Positions 35,215 to 44,325 of a DNA stretch of 64,000 nucleotides are shown here, piece after piece. Source of the DNA: Longitalea luteola. GTDB lineage: Bacteria; Bacteroidota; Bacteroidia; Chitinophagales; Chitinophagaceae. The DNA is taken from positions 744,001-808,000 of the forward strand of contig NZ_JAFIQX010000002.1 in the NCBI RefSeq assembly GCF_017356035.1, given 5' to 3'. The position numbers and the translations under genes are program-made. Position 1 is the stretch's first letter; every line of letters starts with the position of its first letter. The notes beneath the pieces are model-generated. The model was not told where the DNA came from. It made no database searches and saw only the letters and a program-made list of their open reading frames with translations.

Positions 35215-37029
35215 TTACCTAACCCCATGCATCATCTTCTTCAGCAACGGCGTTAACGCATATAACAGGGCGGCGGCCGCACCGCAAAGAATTACAAATA
35301 CCATGAAGAATTCATACAGGTTATGAATGGTAAACCCGGCAAAAGTAGGGTAAGTAACCGGGATCTTTTTCTCAGCCAAAAATGCCAGTTGTTCACTGGT
35401 AGGCTGAATGGTTTTATCGAGAATGCCCTGTAAATTGATGCCTTTTTCAGCAGCTGTTTCGTATTTGTCGCCAGTCGGTGGTAACAGGGCGCCCAGCGTT
35501 CCGGTCAATGCATAACCGGCCGCGTTGCCCAGGAACCAAACACCCATCAATAAAGAACCAAAACGTTTGGGCGCCAGTTTGGCAACCAGCGATAAACCAA
35601 TGGGTGATAAACACAATTCACCCCAGGTATGCAGCAGGTATAAAATGATCAGCCAGATGATGCCGATCTTGTCAGAAGTTTGTAGTCCCTTCACCTGGGT
35701 GGCGATAATAAAATAACCCAATCCGATCAGTAAAAGACCAATGGACTGTTTGACCGTAGAAATTGGTTCCAGCCCTCTGCGCTGTAGTTTCAGCCACATG
35801 ATGCTGAAAGGGATGGCGAATAACACCACAAACAAGCCGTTGAAGATTTGTACCATACTTGGCGGCATTGCCCAGCCAAAAATACGCGTGTCGGTTTGTT
35901 TGTCGGCAATGAAGGTAAGCGAGGAGCCGCTCTGTTCAAAAGCCGACCAAAAGAAGATCACAAAGAATGCAACCACGTATAGTACCAATATCCGTTGGGT
36001 TTCAACCCTGGTAAGCGATTTATCGGTTAAGATAAAGATGGCCAGACTTAACCCGGCTGCGTATATAAAAGGATATACATAAGTTTTAATAGGCGACAGG
36101 CCGAGCGCCTTGAAATAAGCGCCGATGGTTGAACCACCTTCCGTGCTCACCAGCGGATACTTTATGCTATCCCATGATAAGTATTGAATAGAAAAATAGA
36201 AGATCACCAGTAAGCCGAAAAGCAATACTACCGACGTAGTGCTGAATTTGGCCTGGGAGGCTTCACCTTCATGAACAGCGTTTTTGTCGGGTCTGGCGCC
36301 AATAGGTTCACCCGTTGGCGTAACTACGTATTTATTTTTCAGAAAGAAGAAGATGATGGTGCCCAGCATCATGGCAATACTGGCCGCCAGGAATCCCCAT
36401 TTGAAGGCAGTAAGGTCACGGATCACCTTTGCGGTGCCATCAGATTGTTTAACGGTATGCACCACGTCGCCCACCAGCGGACAAATAAACTGGCCGAGGA
36501 TCGCGCCGAGGTTGATACCCATATAAAAGATAGTGAACGCTGAATCTAGTTTGCTTTTTTCATGTTTTGGGTACAGCTGACCCACCATGGAAGAGATGTT
36601 CGGTTTAAAGAAACCGTTCCCGAAGATCTGTAAACCCAGGGAGGTCCACATGAGGGTCTTTGCTGTTTCGAGGTTCGACCCAAAGACACTGGCGCTGGCA
36701 AAAAGCACGAGCTGACCGATAGCCAGAATAGCACCACCTAATAAGATACAGTTCCGGTTGCCCAGGTATTTGTCGGAAATATAACCGCCCAGCATAGGGG
36801 TGAGGTAACAGAGGCCCAGATAGCCACCATAAATAATGGAAGCGCTTTCCTCTCCCATCAAAAGGGCCTGGGACAGAAACAGCGCCAGTACGGTTCGCAT
36901 CCCGTAGAAGTTGAACCGTTCCCACATTTCGGTGGCAAATAAAACGCCCAAGCCTTTGGGATGCCCTTTTGAAGGCACATTTACTTCGTTAGCGATTACA
37001 TCGGGGTTAATTGTAGCAGTCTGAGCCAT
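35215..37029 (-). CDS. Proton-dependent peptide transporter (POT family)
   Basis: 604 residues with about 14 membrane helices. Family marks are the first-helix motif EMWERFNFYGMRTVLALFL and the FYMGINLGAILGQFICPLVG segment (PTR2 signature); the usual ExxER motif is present as EMWER. It should import di- and tripeptides with protons across the inner membrane. A hydrophilic loop of about 40 residues in the middle is rich in Lys/Glu. Its 3' end is flanked by AGTCAACTTATCAACT words. Confidence 0.93.
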   Translation of the reverse strand: MAQTATINPDVIANEVNVPSKGHPKGLGVLFATEMWERFNFYGMRTVLALFLSQALLMGEESASIIYGGYLGLCYLTPMLGGYISDKYLGNRNCILLGGAILAIGQLVLFASASVFGSNLETAKTLMWTSLGLQIFGNGFFKPNISSMVGQLYPKHEKSKLDSAFTIFYMGINLGAILGQFICPLVGDVVHTVKQSDGTAKVIRDLTAFKWGFLAASIAMMLGTIIFFFLKNKYVVTPTGEPIGARPDKNAVHEGEASQAKFSTTSVVLLFGLLVIFYFSIQYLSWDSIKYPLVSTEGGSTIGAYFKALGLSPIKTYVYPFIYAAGLSLAIFILTDKSLTRVETQRILVLYVVAFFVIFFWSAFEQSGSSLTFIADKQTDTRIFGWAMPPSMVQIFNGLFVVLFAIPFSIMWLKLQRRGLEPISTVKQSIGLLLIGLGYFIIATQVKGLQTSDKIGIIWLIILYLLHTWGELCLSPIGLSLVAKLAPKRFGSLLMGVWFLGNAAGYALTGTLGALLPPTGDKYETAAEKGINLQGILDKTIQPTSEQLAFLAEKKIPVTYPTFAGFTIHNLYEFFMVFVILCGAAAALLYALTPLLKKMMHGVR

Positions 37030-37619
37030 ACAAACATGTAATTTTTGTTTTTAATCAAGCAATCGTGAGCAGTATTTAACGGCCCAAAATAGCGATTAAT
37101 TTTATATGGCTAAAAAGAGAATGTTCGGTGGTTTAGCCAATTTTAGCATTTTCTTAAGAGCTTTTATTGCCCAATTTCTTTGGATCTGCGCAGCTGTACT
37201 TCCGTTAGGTTGTGGTTTGGTTGTGGTTTGGTCAGGGTTTGGTTAGGTTTACCTTTCCTTTACCCCTTAGGTTACCAAAAGGAGATGAAAAGGTAAAGGC
37301 AATATTACCCTAACCAACAGGCAACCAGAACCAGGGGAGATGAAAAAGTAACCCGGAGGTAATGAAAAGGAGAAGAGGAGGTAAAGAATACCCGAAGAAT
37401 ACCTAAGACAGGGGTAAAGAAAAGGTAACCAGGAGGTAAAGCCATAATTTATGCGCTATTGCAAATCAATATATTGTGAAATGGCGAGGTAAACAAGAGG
37501 TAACCAGGAGGTAAAGCAGCCCGATACATCCGGTTTATTTTGTACGTATAGAATTAAAATTCATTAATCCCCCCTGAATACCGAAATTCGCCGCGGCAAA
37601 ACTACTTCACTTATTAATC
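37030..37619. repeat. 590-base gap with GGTAAAG/AGGTAACC words between divergent genes
   Basis: A T/G-rich block (37195-37270: GGTTGTGGTTTGG, TTTACCTTTCCTTTACCCC) is followed by a purine-rich block (37255-37520) with AGGTAAAG, GGTAACCAGGAGGTAAAG (twice, at 37425 and 37499), GAATACCCGAAGAATACC. The blocks are roughly complementary. No gene was found. This is the only such cluster that lies between two 5' ends. Confidence 0.65.
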
Positions 37620-38903
37620 ATGAATATTTTACTCTTAGGTTCTGGTGGCCGTGAACATGCTCTGGCCTGGAAGCTTGCACAAAGCAAACAATGTGATCAG
37701 CTGTTTATTGCGCCGGGTAACGCCGGAACGTCGCAGTATGGTACCAATGTAAATTTATCGATCACCGATTTTGGTGCTATCAAACAATTTGTACTGGACA
37801 AGGAAATTACCTTATTGGTGGTAGGGCCCGAGGAACCACTGGTGAAAGGCGTAACCGATTTCTTTAAGAAAGACGAACAGCTGGGCCGCAAAGTGCTGGT
37901 GATCGGTCCTTCGCAATATGGCGCCCAACTCGAAGGCAGCAAGGCCTTTGCTAAAAAATTCATGATGCGGCATGGCATTCCAACCGCCGCCTACCGCGAG
38001 TTTGATGAAAGGAACTATGAAGAAGGTATACCGTATTTGCAGCAACATGCATTACCTATTGTATTAAAGGCCGATGGTTTGGCTGCCGGCAAAGGGGTGC
38101 TCATTTGCCAGTCGCATATTGAAGCGGTTGCCGAATACGAACTGATGCTGCAACACAGCAAGTTTGGTGAAGCCAGCAGGAAAGTGGTGGTAGAGGAGTT
38201 TTTAAATGGGATCGAACTCAGTGTGTTTGTGCTTACCAATGGCAGCGATTATGTGATACTGCCCGAAGCTAAGGATTATAAACGGATCGGCATGGGCGAT
38301 ACCGGACTGAACACCGGCGGTATGGGCGCGGTAAGTCCCGTTCCGTTTGCCGATGCCGCCTTTATGCAAAAAGTAGAAGAGCGGGTAATAAAACCTACGG
38401 TTCGCGGGTTGGAGAAAGAAGGCATTGATTACACCGGGTTCATATTCTTCGGCCTTATTAAGGTGGGCGAAGAACCGTATGTTATTGAATATAATTGCCG
38501 CATGGGCGACCCGGAGACCGAAGTCGTAATGCCCCGCCTGAAAAACGACCTGGTGGAACTGTTCACTGCCGCCGGCAACGGTACACTTAAAAATAGCAAG
38601 ATCGAACAGGAAAAACGGTATGCCTGTACCGTAATGGCCGTGAGTGGCGGTTATCCCGGCAACTATGAAAAAGGATTTGTTATTGAAGGTTTGAATAAAC
38701 CACTGCCAGCCGACAGCCTGATCTTTCATGCAGGCACTGCCGAAAAAGATGGCAAGGTTGTTACCAGTGGCGGCCGCGTACTGGCGGTAACTTCTTATGG
38801 TAACACAGTTAGCTCAGCCGTGGTTAAATCAAAGGAAGTGCTGCACCAGCTGTCATTCGAGGGCATGTATTTCCGCCAGGATATCGGGTTTGAATTTGAA
38901 TAA
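37620..38903 (+). CDS. purD: Phosphoribosylamine-glycine ligase (GAR synthetase)
   Basis: 427 residues, the normal length. The N-domain begins NILLLGSGGREHALAWKL; VVGPEEPLVKGV, the glycine-rich ATP-grasp loop VLKADGLAAGKGVL, GGMGAVSPVPF and the metal-binding EYNCRMGDPETEVVMPRL are all present. It joins glycine to phosphoribosylamine, the second step of purine synthesis. It is monocistronic; the next gene follows after a word-repeat cluster that begins at the purD stop. Confidence 0.97.
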   Translation: MNILLLGSGGREHALAWKLAQSKQCDQLFIAPGNAGTSQYGTNVNLSITDFGAIKQFVLDKEITLLVVGPEEPLVKGVTDFFKKDEQLGRKVLVIGPSQYGAQLEGSKAFAKKFMMRHGIPTAAYREFDERNYEEGIPYLQQHALPIVLKADGLAAGKGVLICQSHIEAVAEYELMLQHSKFGEASRKVVVEEFLNGIELSVFVLTNGSDYVILPEAKDYKRIGMGDTGLNTGGMGAVSPVPFADAAFMQKVEERVIKPTVRGLEKEGIDYTGFIFFGLIKVGEEPYVIEYNCRMGDPETEVVMPRLKNDLVELFTAAGNGTLKNSKIEQEKRYACTVMAVSGGYPGNYEKGFVIEGLNKPLPADSLIFHAGTAEKDGKVVTSGGRVLAVTSYGNTVSSAVVKSKEVLHQLSFEGMYFRQDIGFEFE

Positions 38904-38985
38904 AACGCAGAACGCTCAACGCCGAACGCGGAACGCAAGACCCGGAAATAAGGTGTATTTAGCGTTCAGCGTTAAGCGTCAGTAG
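38904..38985. repeat. CGCAGAACGCTCAACGCCGAACGC words with inverted GCGTTCAGCGTTAAGCG
   Basis: The words start directly at the purD stop. The ACGC block (38904-38940) and the GCGTT block (38960-38980) are complementary and can form a hairpin. It is the same word family as the uvrC-adjacent repeat, on the other strand. Confidence 0.75.
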
Positions 38986-39006
38986 GAATGCCTAAAAATT
39001 GTTTTG

Positions 39007-40086
39007 ATGCAAAAACAAGTACACTACAGTGATTATCTGCAATTAGAGAAAATACTCAATGCACAAACATTAGAAAGCGATCTGCTGCAGCAACATGCCC
39101 ATGATGAAATGTTGTTCATTATCATTCATCAGGCATACGAACTGTGGTTTAAGCAATTGCTTTATGAAATTGACTCGGTGGCGGGCATCATGCAAAACCC
39201 CGTCAACGATAATTCGCCCGAACTGCAAACGGTGGTGCATCGGTTAAACCGCATGGTAACCATTTTGAAGGTAGCGGTGCATCAGATCGATATCATGGAA
39301 ACCATGACGCCTATGGATTTCCTCGATTTCAGGGATATGTTGCGCCCGGCATCGGGTTTCCAGAGCTGGCAGTTCAAACTGGTTGAAGCAAAGCTGGGCC
39401 TGAAATACCAGCATCGCCATGGCCAGGAGTATTATATATCCCAGTTGCGGCAGGAACAGATCGATGTCATCCGTAAAGTGGAAAGCGAAAAGTCATTCAT
39501 CGAACTGCTCAATGCCTGGCTTGAACGGATGCCTTTCTTTGAGGAAACAGATAACTGGCGGAATTTCAAAGCGGTTACAACCGTTCCGGCGTTGGAGGAG
39601 TGGGAAGGCGGCCGGTCACCTTTCTGGACCGATTACCGTAATATCTACTCTGGCGGACTTGCAGAAGCCGAGCAAACCAATGTGCAATACTTTGATCTGG
39701 TGTTTTCAGATGAATCCCACTCCCCCCAGGGCGGCCAGGGAGCGGCCGAGCGGCATCTATCGCCCCGGGCGAGCCGCGCAGCGCTGTTTATTATGTTATA
39801 CCGGGGATATCCTATTCTGCAGTTGCCATTTCAGCTGCTGAATGCCTTGCTGGAAATAGACGAACAATTGAGTACCTGGCGATACCGGCACATGAACATG
39901 GTACATCGTATGATAGGCACCCGTATAGGCACCGGTGGCAGCACCGGCCGCGATTATCTGAAAGGAGCCCTTGACAAACATTATATTTTCGCTGAAATAG
40001 CCCGCCTGACCAGTTTCCTGATCGAAAGAAAAAAATTGCCGGTGCTTAGTCCGGAAATGGAAAAGCGACTGGGATTTGTGGGATAG
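39007..40086 (+). CDS. kynA: Tryptophan 2,3-dioxygenase
   Basis: 359 residues from ATG 39007. The opening VHYSDYLQLEKILNAQ and the active-site block HDEMLFIIIHQAYELWFKQ (H41 at the position of the distal histidine) are diagnostic; the heme-ligand region is RHMNMVHRMIGTRIGTGGSTG-like, near residue 300. The enzyme opens the indole ring of tryptophan to N-formylkynurenine using heme iron. No other kynurenine-pathway gene adjoins, but nadC, the sink of the pathway, is encoded at 31139. It is cytoplasmic. Confidence 0.95.
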   Translation: MQKQVHYSDYLQLEKILNAQTLESDLLQQHAHDEMLFIIIHQAYELWFKQLLYEIDSVAGIMQNPVNDNSPELQTVVHRLNRMVTILKVAVHQIDIMETMTPMDFLDFRDMLRPASGFQSWQFKLVEAKLGLKYQHRHGQEYYISQLRQEQIDVIRKVESEKSFIELLNAWLERMPFFEETDNWRNFKAVTTVPALEEWEGGRSPFWTDYRNIYSGGLAEAEQTNVQYFDLVFSDESHSPQGGQGAAERHLSPRASRAALFIMLYRGYPILQLPFQLLNALLEIDEQLSTWRYRHMNMVHRMIGTRIGTGGSTGRDYLKGALDKHYIFAEIARLTSFLIERKKLPVLSPEMEKRLGFVG

Positions 40087-40096
40087 AAGCGCGTTC

Positions 40097-40154
40097 CAGG
40101 TTACAGGTTACAAGTTTCAGGGATCCTTGTAACCTGTAACTTGAAACCTGTAAC
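40097..40154. terminator. Word-repeat hairpin between convergent kynA and MFS genes
   Basis: GTTACAGGTTACAAG (40100-40114) pairs perfectly with CTTGTAACCTGTAAC (40126-40140), and a further copy TTGAAACCTGTAAC ends exactly at the MFS stop codon. An alternative pairing shifted by one word is possible. Probably a bidirectional terminator. Confidence 0.75.
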
Positions 40155-41327
40155 TCATTTCTCCCGAATCCTCCCCATAAATGATATAACAACAAGGGTT
40201 AAGAAGGCCGAAAAGAAGAACACGAACCCACTTCCAACAATACTCCATAAGGCCCCAGCCATAAAGCTGGCGAGCAGGCTGCTCACGCTTTCCATAGAAG
40301 TGTAAAACCCGATGGCGGTGGCGGTATTTTGATCATGGGCTATATTTGAGATCCATGCTTTGGCAATACCCTCAGTGGCGGCTGCATACAGGCCGTACAA
40401 TACAAACAACATATACACCATGGGTGTGGAATCAATAAATGCAAACCCGCCATACACTAAGGCAAACAGGGCGATTCCGGCCAGGAATACTTTTTTCTTA
40501 CCCAGTTTATCGGCCAGTATACCCATAGGGTAGGCGCTGGCAGCATACACTACGTTGTAGAGGATATAGGCAAAGATGGCGGTGTTGTCGTTTTTACTGA
40601 TCTCTCTGGCTTTTAAGAGCAGGAAAACATCAGAGCTGTTGGCGATCGCAAACAGGGTAAGCGCAGCCACCAATCGCTTATATCCCTGCGTGGCTATTTT
40701 CCAGTAAGAGAAATAGGAAAAGAAATGGCCGGCGGCCATGGTGCTGACGGGCTGTTTCTTTTCGCGCAATAAAAAGATGAGTAAAACCGAGATCGATCCG
40801 GGAATAAAAGCCAGGTAAAAAATGTTCGTGTAACTGCCCGGATGATAATACAGCCAGGCAAGGGCAAAAGCAGGTCCCAGTACCGCGCCGAACGTATCAA
40901 GGCCACGATGAAAGCCAAAGATCCTGGCCTTGGTTTCGCGGGTTGCTTCTTTTGATAAAAGCGCATCGCGGGCTGCTGTACGTATGCCTTTGCCCAGGCG
41001 GTCGAGGGTGCGCGCGAAAAATATCCACAATTTGATGGAGCCGATAGTTATTGGCACAGCCATCATTGGCTTGGAGAGGGCGCTGAAGAAATAACCGGTT
41101 TTCACAAACGGCAGGCGCAGGCCTTTTTCATCGCTAAGTTTCCCGAAGTAACCTTTGCTGATGCCGGCAGTAAAGCCGGCCACACCTTCCAGCAATCCGA
41201 TCCATACCACGCTGAAGCCGATCTGCTGCAAATACAGTGGTATCACGGGATACAGCATTTCACTGGCAATATCTGCGAAGCAGCTTACCAATGACAAAAT
41301 CCACACGGTTCGGGTAATAATACGCAT
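40155..41327 (-). CDS. Major-facilitator-superfamily transporter
   Basis: 390 residues with about twelve membrane helices. The opening RTVWILSLVSCFADIASEML and the loop after helix 2 (GISKGYFGKLSDEKGLRLPF) resemble the family of MFS proteins often annotated as transporters of the YbfB/Bcr type in soil bacteria; the loop RLGKGIRTAARDALLSKEA is a strong MFS-family mark. The substrate is unknown. It is convergent with kynA and divergent from mreB, with no operon partner. Confidence 0.85.
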   Translation of the reverse strand: MRIITRTVWILSLVSCFADIASEMLYPVIPLYLQQIGFSVVWIGLLEGVAGFTAGISKGYFGKLSDEKGLRLPFVKTGYFFSALSKPMMAVPITIGSIKLWIFFARTLDRLGKGIRTAARDALLSKEATRETKARIFGFHRGLDTFGAVLGPAFALAWLYYHPGSYTNIFYLAFIPGSISVLLIFLLREKKQPVSTMAAGHFFSYFSYWKIATQGYKRLVAALTLFAIANSSDVFLLLKAREISKNDNTAIFAYILYNVVYAASAYPMGILADKLGKKKVFLAGIALFALVYGGFAFIDSTPMVYMLFVLYGLYAAATEGIAKAWISNIAHDQNTATAIGFYTSMESVSSLLASFMAGALWSIVGSGFVFFFSAFLTLVVISFMGRIREK

Positions 41328-41736
41328 GGCGACAGCATGTAAATTATACGGCGGAAATAAGTAAGTTAGTAAAAAAGTGGTCGGTAACTTAAGGTGGTTT
41401 TCCGGGAAAATGATATGATCAACCAGTATGAAAAAGCAGGTTGTAAACTATTTAAAGTATAGCCAACAATTAACGTTTCGGTATAACGTTAGTTTCATAA
41501 CTTTTCCCGCGTGTTTGTGCGGTACAACGAGGTACAAAAATGCAGGATAAGATATAATTCAGAATAGCAATACACAGCCTTCCGCGCCAGAACTGTAGCG
41601 GATAATAGTAGCAACGATAAGCGAATTTTGTACCAGAAAAAAAATACTTGATCCTGTAAAGGTTGTGCTTTGTTAATTCGAATTATTTGCTTCAATTTTG
41701 CATGCATTATATTCAATCCAAAATCTGACCTTCTAA
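41328..41736. other. Intergenic region upstream of mreB
   Basis: Divergent region between the MFS gene and mreB. I find no convincing gene; a 73-codon minus-strand frame has no protein-like character. CAATTTTGC at 41692-41700 and ATTATTTG just before it are near matches to a -7 element for mreB. Confidence 0.4.
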
Positions 41737-42762
41737 ATGGGCTTATTCAACTTTTTCACCCAGGAGATTGCCATCGATCTGGGCACTGCCAATACCCTAA
41801 TCATACATAATGACGAAGTAGTGGTGAATGAACCGAGTATTGTTGCGCTGGACCGTAATAACCCCAAAACGGTTCTGGCGGTAGGGAAACGGGCTTTGAT
41901 GATGCATGAAAAGACCCATGAGAGCATCCGCACGGTGCGCCCCCTGAAGGACGGAGTGATCGCCGATTTTAACGCGGCTGAATTAATGATCCGGGAAATG
42001 ATCAAAATGATCTATCCCAAGAAGCCTTTGTTCCCCCCAAGCTGGCGGATGATGATCTGTATCCCTTCCAGCATTACAGAGGTTGAAAAAAGAGCGGTAC
42101 GCGATAGTGCCGAGCAAGCCGGCGCCAAAGAGGTTTACCTGTTGCACGAGCCCATGGCAGCAGCCCTTGGTATTGGCATCGACGTAGAAGAGCCGGTTGG
42201 TAACATGATCATTGACATCGGTGGCGGTACAACGGGAATCACCGTGATCGCCCTGGCCGGGATCGTTTGTGATCAGAGTATCCGTATCGCCGGTGATGAA
42301 TTTACCGCCGACATTATGGAAGCCCTGCGCCGCTATCATAGCTTGCTGATCGGTGAACGTACTGCCGAGCAGATAAAAATAAACATTGGTGCGGCCATGA
42401 AAGACCTGGATAACCCACCCGATGATATCCCTGTAAACGGTCGTGACCTGGTAACCGGTATCCCCAAGCAGATCATGGTTAGCTACCAGGAAATAGCCGA
42501 AGCGCTCGATAAAAGCATCTTTAAGATCGAAGAAGCGATCCTGAAAGCGCTTGAAATGACCCCGCCCGAGTTGGCTGCTGATATTTACAGGCGCGGTTTA
42601 TACCTTACCGGCGGCGGAGCCCTGCTGCGCGGACTGGATAAACGCTTAAGCCAAAAAATCAAATTACCTGTGCACGTGGCTGACGATCCGTTAAAAAGTG
42701 TTGTACGCGGTACCGGCCTGGCACTGAAGAACTATGACCGCTATCCATTTGTAATGCGGTAG
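41737..42762 (+). CDS. mreB: Rod-shape-determining protein MreB
   Basis: 341 residues. It is an actin-fold ATPase with phosphate-1 IAIDLGTANTLI, phosphate-2 NMIIDIGGGTTGITVIAL and the adenosine motif LTGGGALLRGLDKRL. MreB filaments under the inner membrane guide the elongation machinery of the cell wall. First of five genes mreB-mreC-mreD-mrdA-rodA, all on one strand, which form the complete elongasome core. Confidence 0.97.
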   Translation: MGLFNFFTQEIAIDLGTANTLIIHNDEVVVNEPSIVALDRNNPKTVLAVGKRALMMHEKTHESIRTVRPLKDGVIADFNAAELMIREMIKMIYPKKPLFPPSWRMMICIPSSITEVEKRAVRDSAEQAGAKEVYLLHEPMAAALGIGIDVEEPVGNMIIDIGGGTTGITVIALAGIVCDQSIRIAGDEFTADIMEALRRYHSLLIGERTAEQIKINIGAAMKDLDNPPDDIPVNGRDLVTGIPKQIMVSYQEIAEALDKSIFKIEEAILKALEMTPPELAADIYRRGLYLTGGGALLRGLDKRLSQKIKLPVHVADDPLKSVVRGTGLALKNYDRYPFVMR

Positions 42763-42840
42763 TTGGTTGTATTTTCTTTCTATATTGTAAAATCCTGTAT
42801 AGATAACCAGACCGGATTTTGAATTCAAAATTTTCTGCAG

Positions 42841-43698
42841 GTGCGTAATATTTTTCTCTTCATCAGGAGGTACTTCAATTTTGTATTCTTCGTGGTGCTG
42901 CAGATTGCGGCCCTGTACATCCTTTTTCACTATAACAAGTTCCATGAAGCTGTTTTTTCAGGCGTAGCCAATGAATTAACGGGCAGCATAGGTGGCAGAT
43001 ATAACAACATTACCTATTACTTTCACCTGAAAAAGACCAACGACGCCCTCGCCAAGGAAAACGAGGAATTACGTAACAGGCTGCTTACCAACTTTGAACG
43101 CCCCGATACAACGCAAAAATTAGTACAGGACACCATCCCATATGATACGCTGGGGCATTATCGCAAATACCTGTACCGCAGCGCCCGGGTGGTTAACAAC
43201 ACCGTTAGCCTGCCCAATAACACCCTTACCATCAACAGGGGCGAAAAACAGGGCATTCATCGGAATATGGGGGTCATCAGCCCATCGGGGGTAGTAGGTG
43301 TAGTGATCAATACCAGCAGCAATTATGCCGTGGTAATGAGTCTGTTACATCGCCAGTCGAAAGTTTACGCCAGTCTTAAAAAAACCGGGGAGACCGGGCA
43401 GGTGTTTTGGGATGGAAACAGTCCGTTATATGTAACCCTCAAGAACATTCCTAAAAGCGCCCAGGTGGCAAAAGGCGATTCAGTGGTTACCAGTCAATAT
43501 GCTTCTTACCGTTTTCCGCAGGGCATACTTGTTGGCACTGTAATGGATATAATTGACGATAAAACGAGCAGCTTTTATACATTACGGTTAAAACCGGCTA
43601 CCAACTTCTTTAATGTGCAGTATGTAATGGTTGTTGAAAATCTGATGAAAGACGAGCAGGCCAAGCTGGAAGAAGAAACCAATAAAATAAACCAATGA
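42841..43698 (+). CDS. mreC: Rod-shape-determining protein MreC
   Basis: 285 residues. The start is GTG at 42841; no in-frame ATG precedes the membrane helix (about 10-28, YFNFVFFVVLQIAALYIL). A coiled coil follows (about 62-85, KKTNDALAKENEELRNRL), then two beta-barrel domains with NRGEKQGIHRNMGVISPSGVVG and VVTSQYASYRFPQGILVG. MreC is bitopic and activates PBP2 in the periplasm. The last four bases overlap mreD. Confidence 0.95.
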   Translation: MRNIFLFIRRYFNFVFFVVLQIAALYILFHYNKFHEAVFSGVANELTGSIGGRYNNITYYFHLKKTNDALAKENEELRNRLLTNFERPDTTQKLVQDTIPYDTLGHYRKYLYRSARVVNNTVSLPNNTLTINRGEKQGIHRNMGVISPSGVVGVVINTSSNYAVVMSLLHRQSKVYASLKKTGETGQVFWDGNSPLYVTLKNIPKSAQVAKGDSVVTSQYASYRFPQGILVGTVMDIIDDKTSSFYTLRLKPATNFFNVQYVMVVENLMKDEQAKLEEETNKINQ

Positions 43699-44228
43699 GT
43701 GACCTGGTACGAAATATGATCCGGTATGTATTGTTTATTCTGGTACAGTATTATGTACTGTTCCAGATTCGACCCCTGCACGAGTTTGTAGTACCGTATA
43801 TTTATTACCTGTATGTACTCTGGCTGCCCTTCAGCATGGGTAGAATGAGCCTGATGCTCGTAAGCTTTTTATTTGGCCTTACCTTGGATTATTTCACCCA
43901 AACGCCCGGTTTGCATGCTGCGGCCTGCACCCTCATCGCTTACCTGCGGGCCTTTGTCGTAAATATTCTTATACCCCAGGAAGGCGCCGAGCAGAACTAT
44001 CGATCTCCATCCCCGGTAAGTATGGGATGGGCCCCTTATGCTGTATATGTGCTTGTGTTAACCCTGCTGCATCACACCTATCTCGTATTGCTTGAATGGC
44101 TGCAATTTGGATCATTCCTGTTCTTTTTAGGAAAAGTGCTGGCAACATCTGGCATCAGTTTGATGTTAATACTTATTACCGAACTGCTGTTCTTCCGGAA
44201 AGAGAAATTCCGGACGAATACAGCCTAG
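43695..44228 (+). CDS. mreD: Rod-shape-determining protein MreD
   Basis: 177 residues with about five membrane helices (YVLFILVQYYVLFQI, LWLPFSMGRMSLMLVSFLFG and others). The ATGA overlap with mreC couples their translation. It is an integral membrane partner of MreC in the elongation complex. Sequence similarity in this family is weak, so the call relies on length, topology and position between mreC and mrdA. Confidence 0.92.
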   Translation: MSDLVRNMIRYVLFILVQYYVLFQIRPLHEFVVPYIYYLYVLWLPFSMGRMSLMLVSFLFGLTLDYFTQTPGLHAAACTLIAYLRAFVVNILIPQEGAEQNYRSPSPVSMGWAPYAVYVLVLTLLHHTYLVLLEWLQFGSFLFFLGKVLATSGISLMLILITELLFFRKEKFRTNTA

Positions 44229-44290
44229 GCCTGCCGCCCCGCGGCGCAAAAAAGATTTAACTTCGTCTACAATAAATTATTCATTTTTTC

Positions 44291-44320
44291 TTTGGTAATT
44301 AGTGCTGTAATGTACTTTAA
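44291..44320 (+). promoter_or_regulatory. Possible internal promoter before mrdA
   Basis: TTTG at 44291-44294 and TACTTTAA at 44313-44320 are 18 bases apart; the last base of the -7 motif differs from consensus. It ends five bases before the mrdA ATG, so the message would be almost leaderless. Confidence 0.35.
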
Positions 44321-44325
44321 GTCCT

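Noticed and set aside
41495-41716. 73-codon minus-strand frame upstream of mreB
   Set aside because: It overlaps the probable mreB promoter region, and the peptide matches no recognisable layout.
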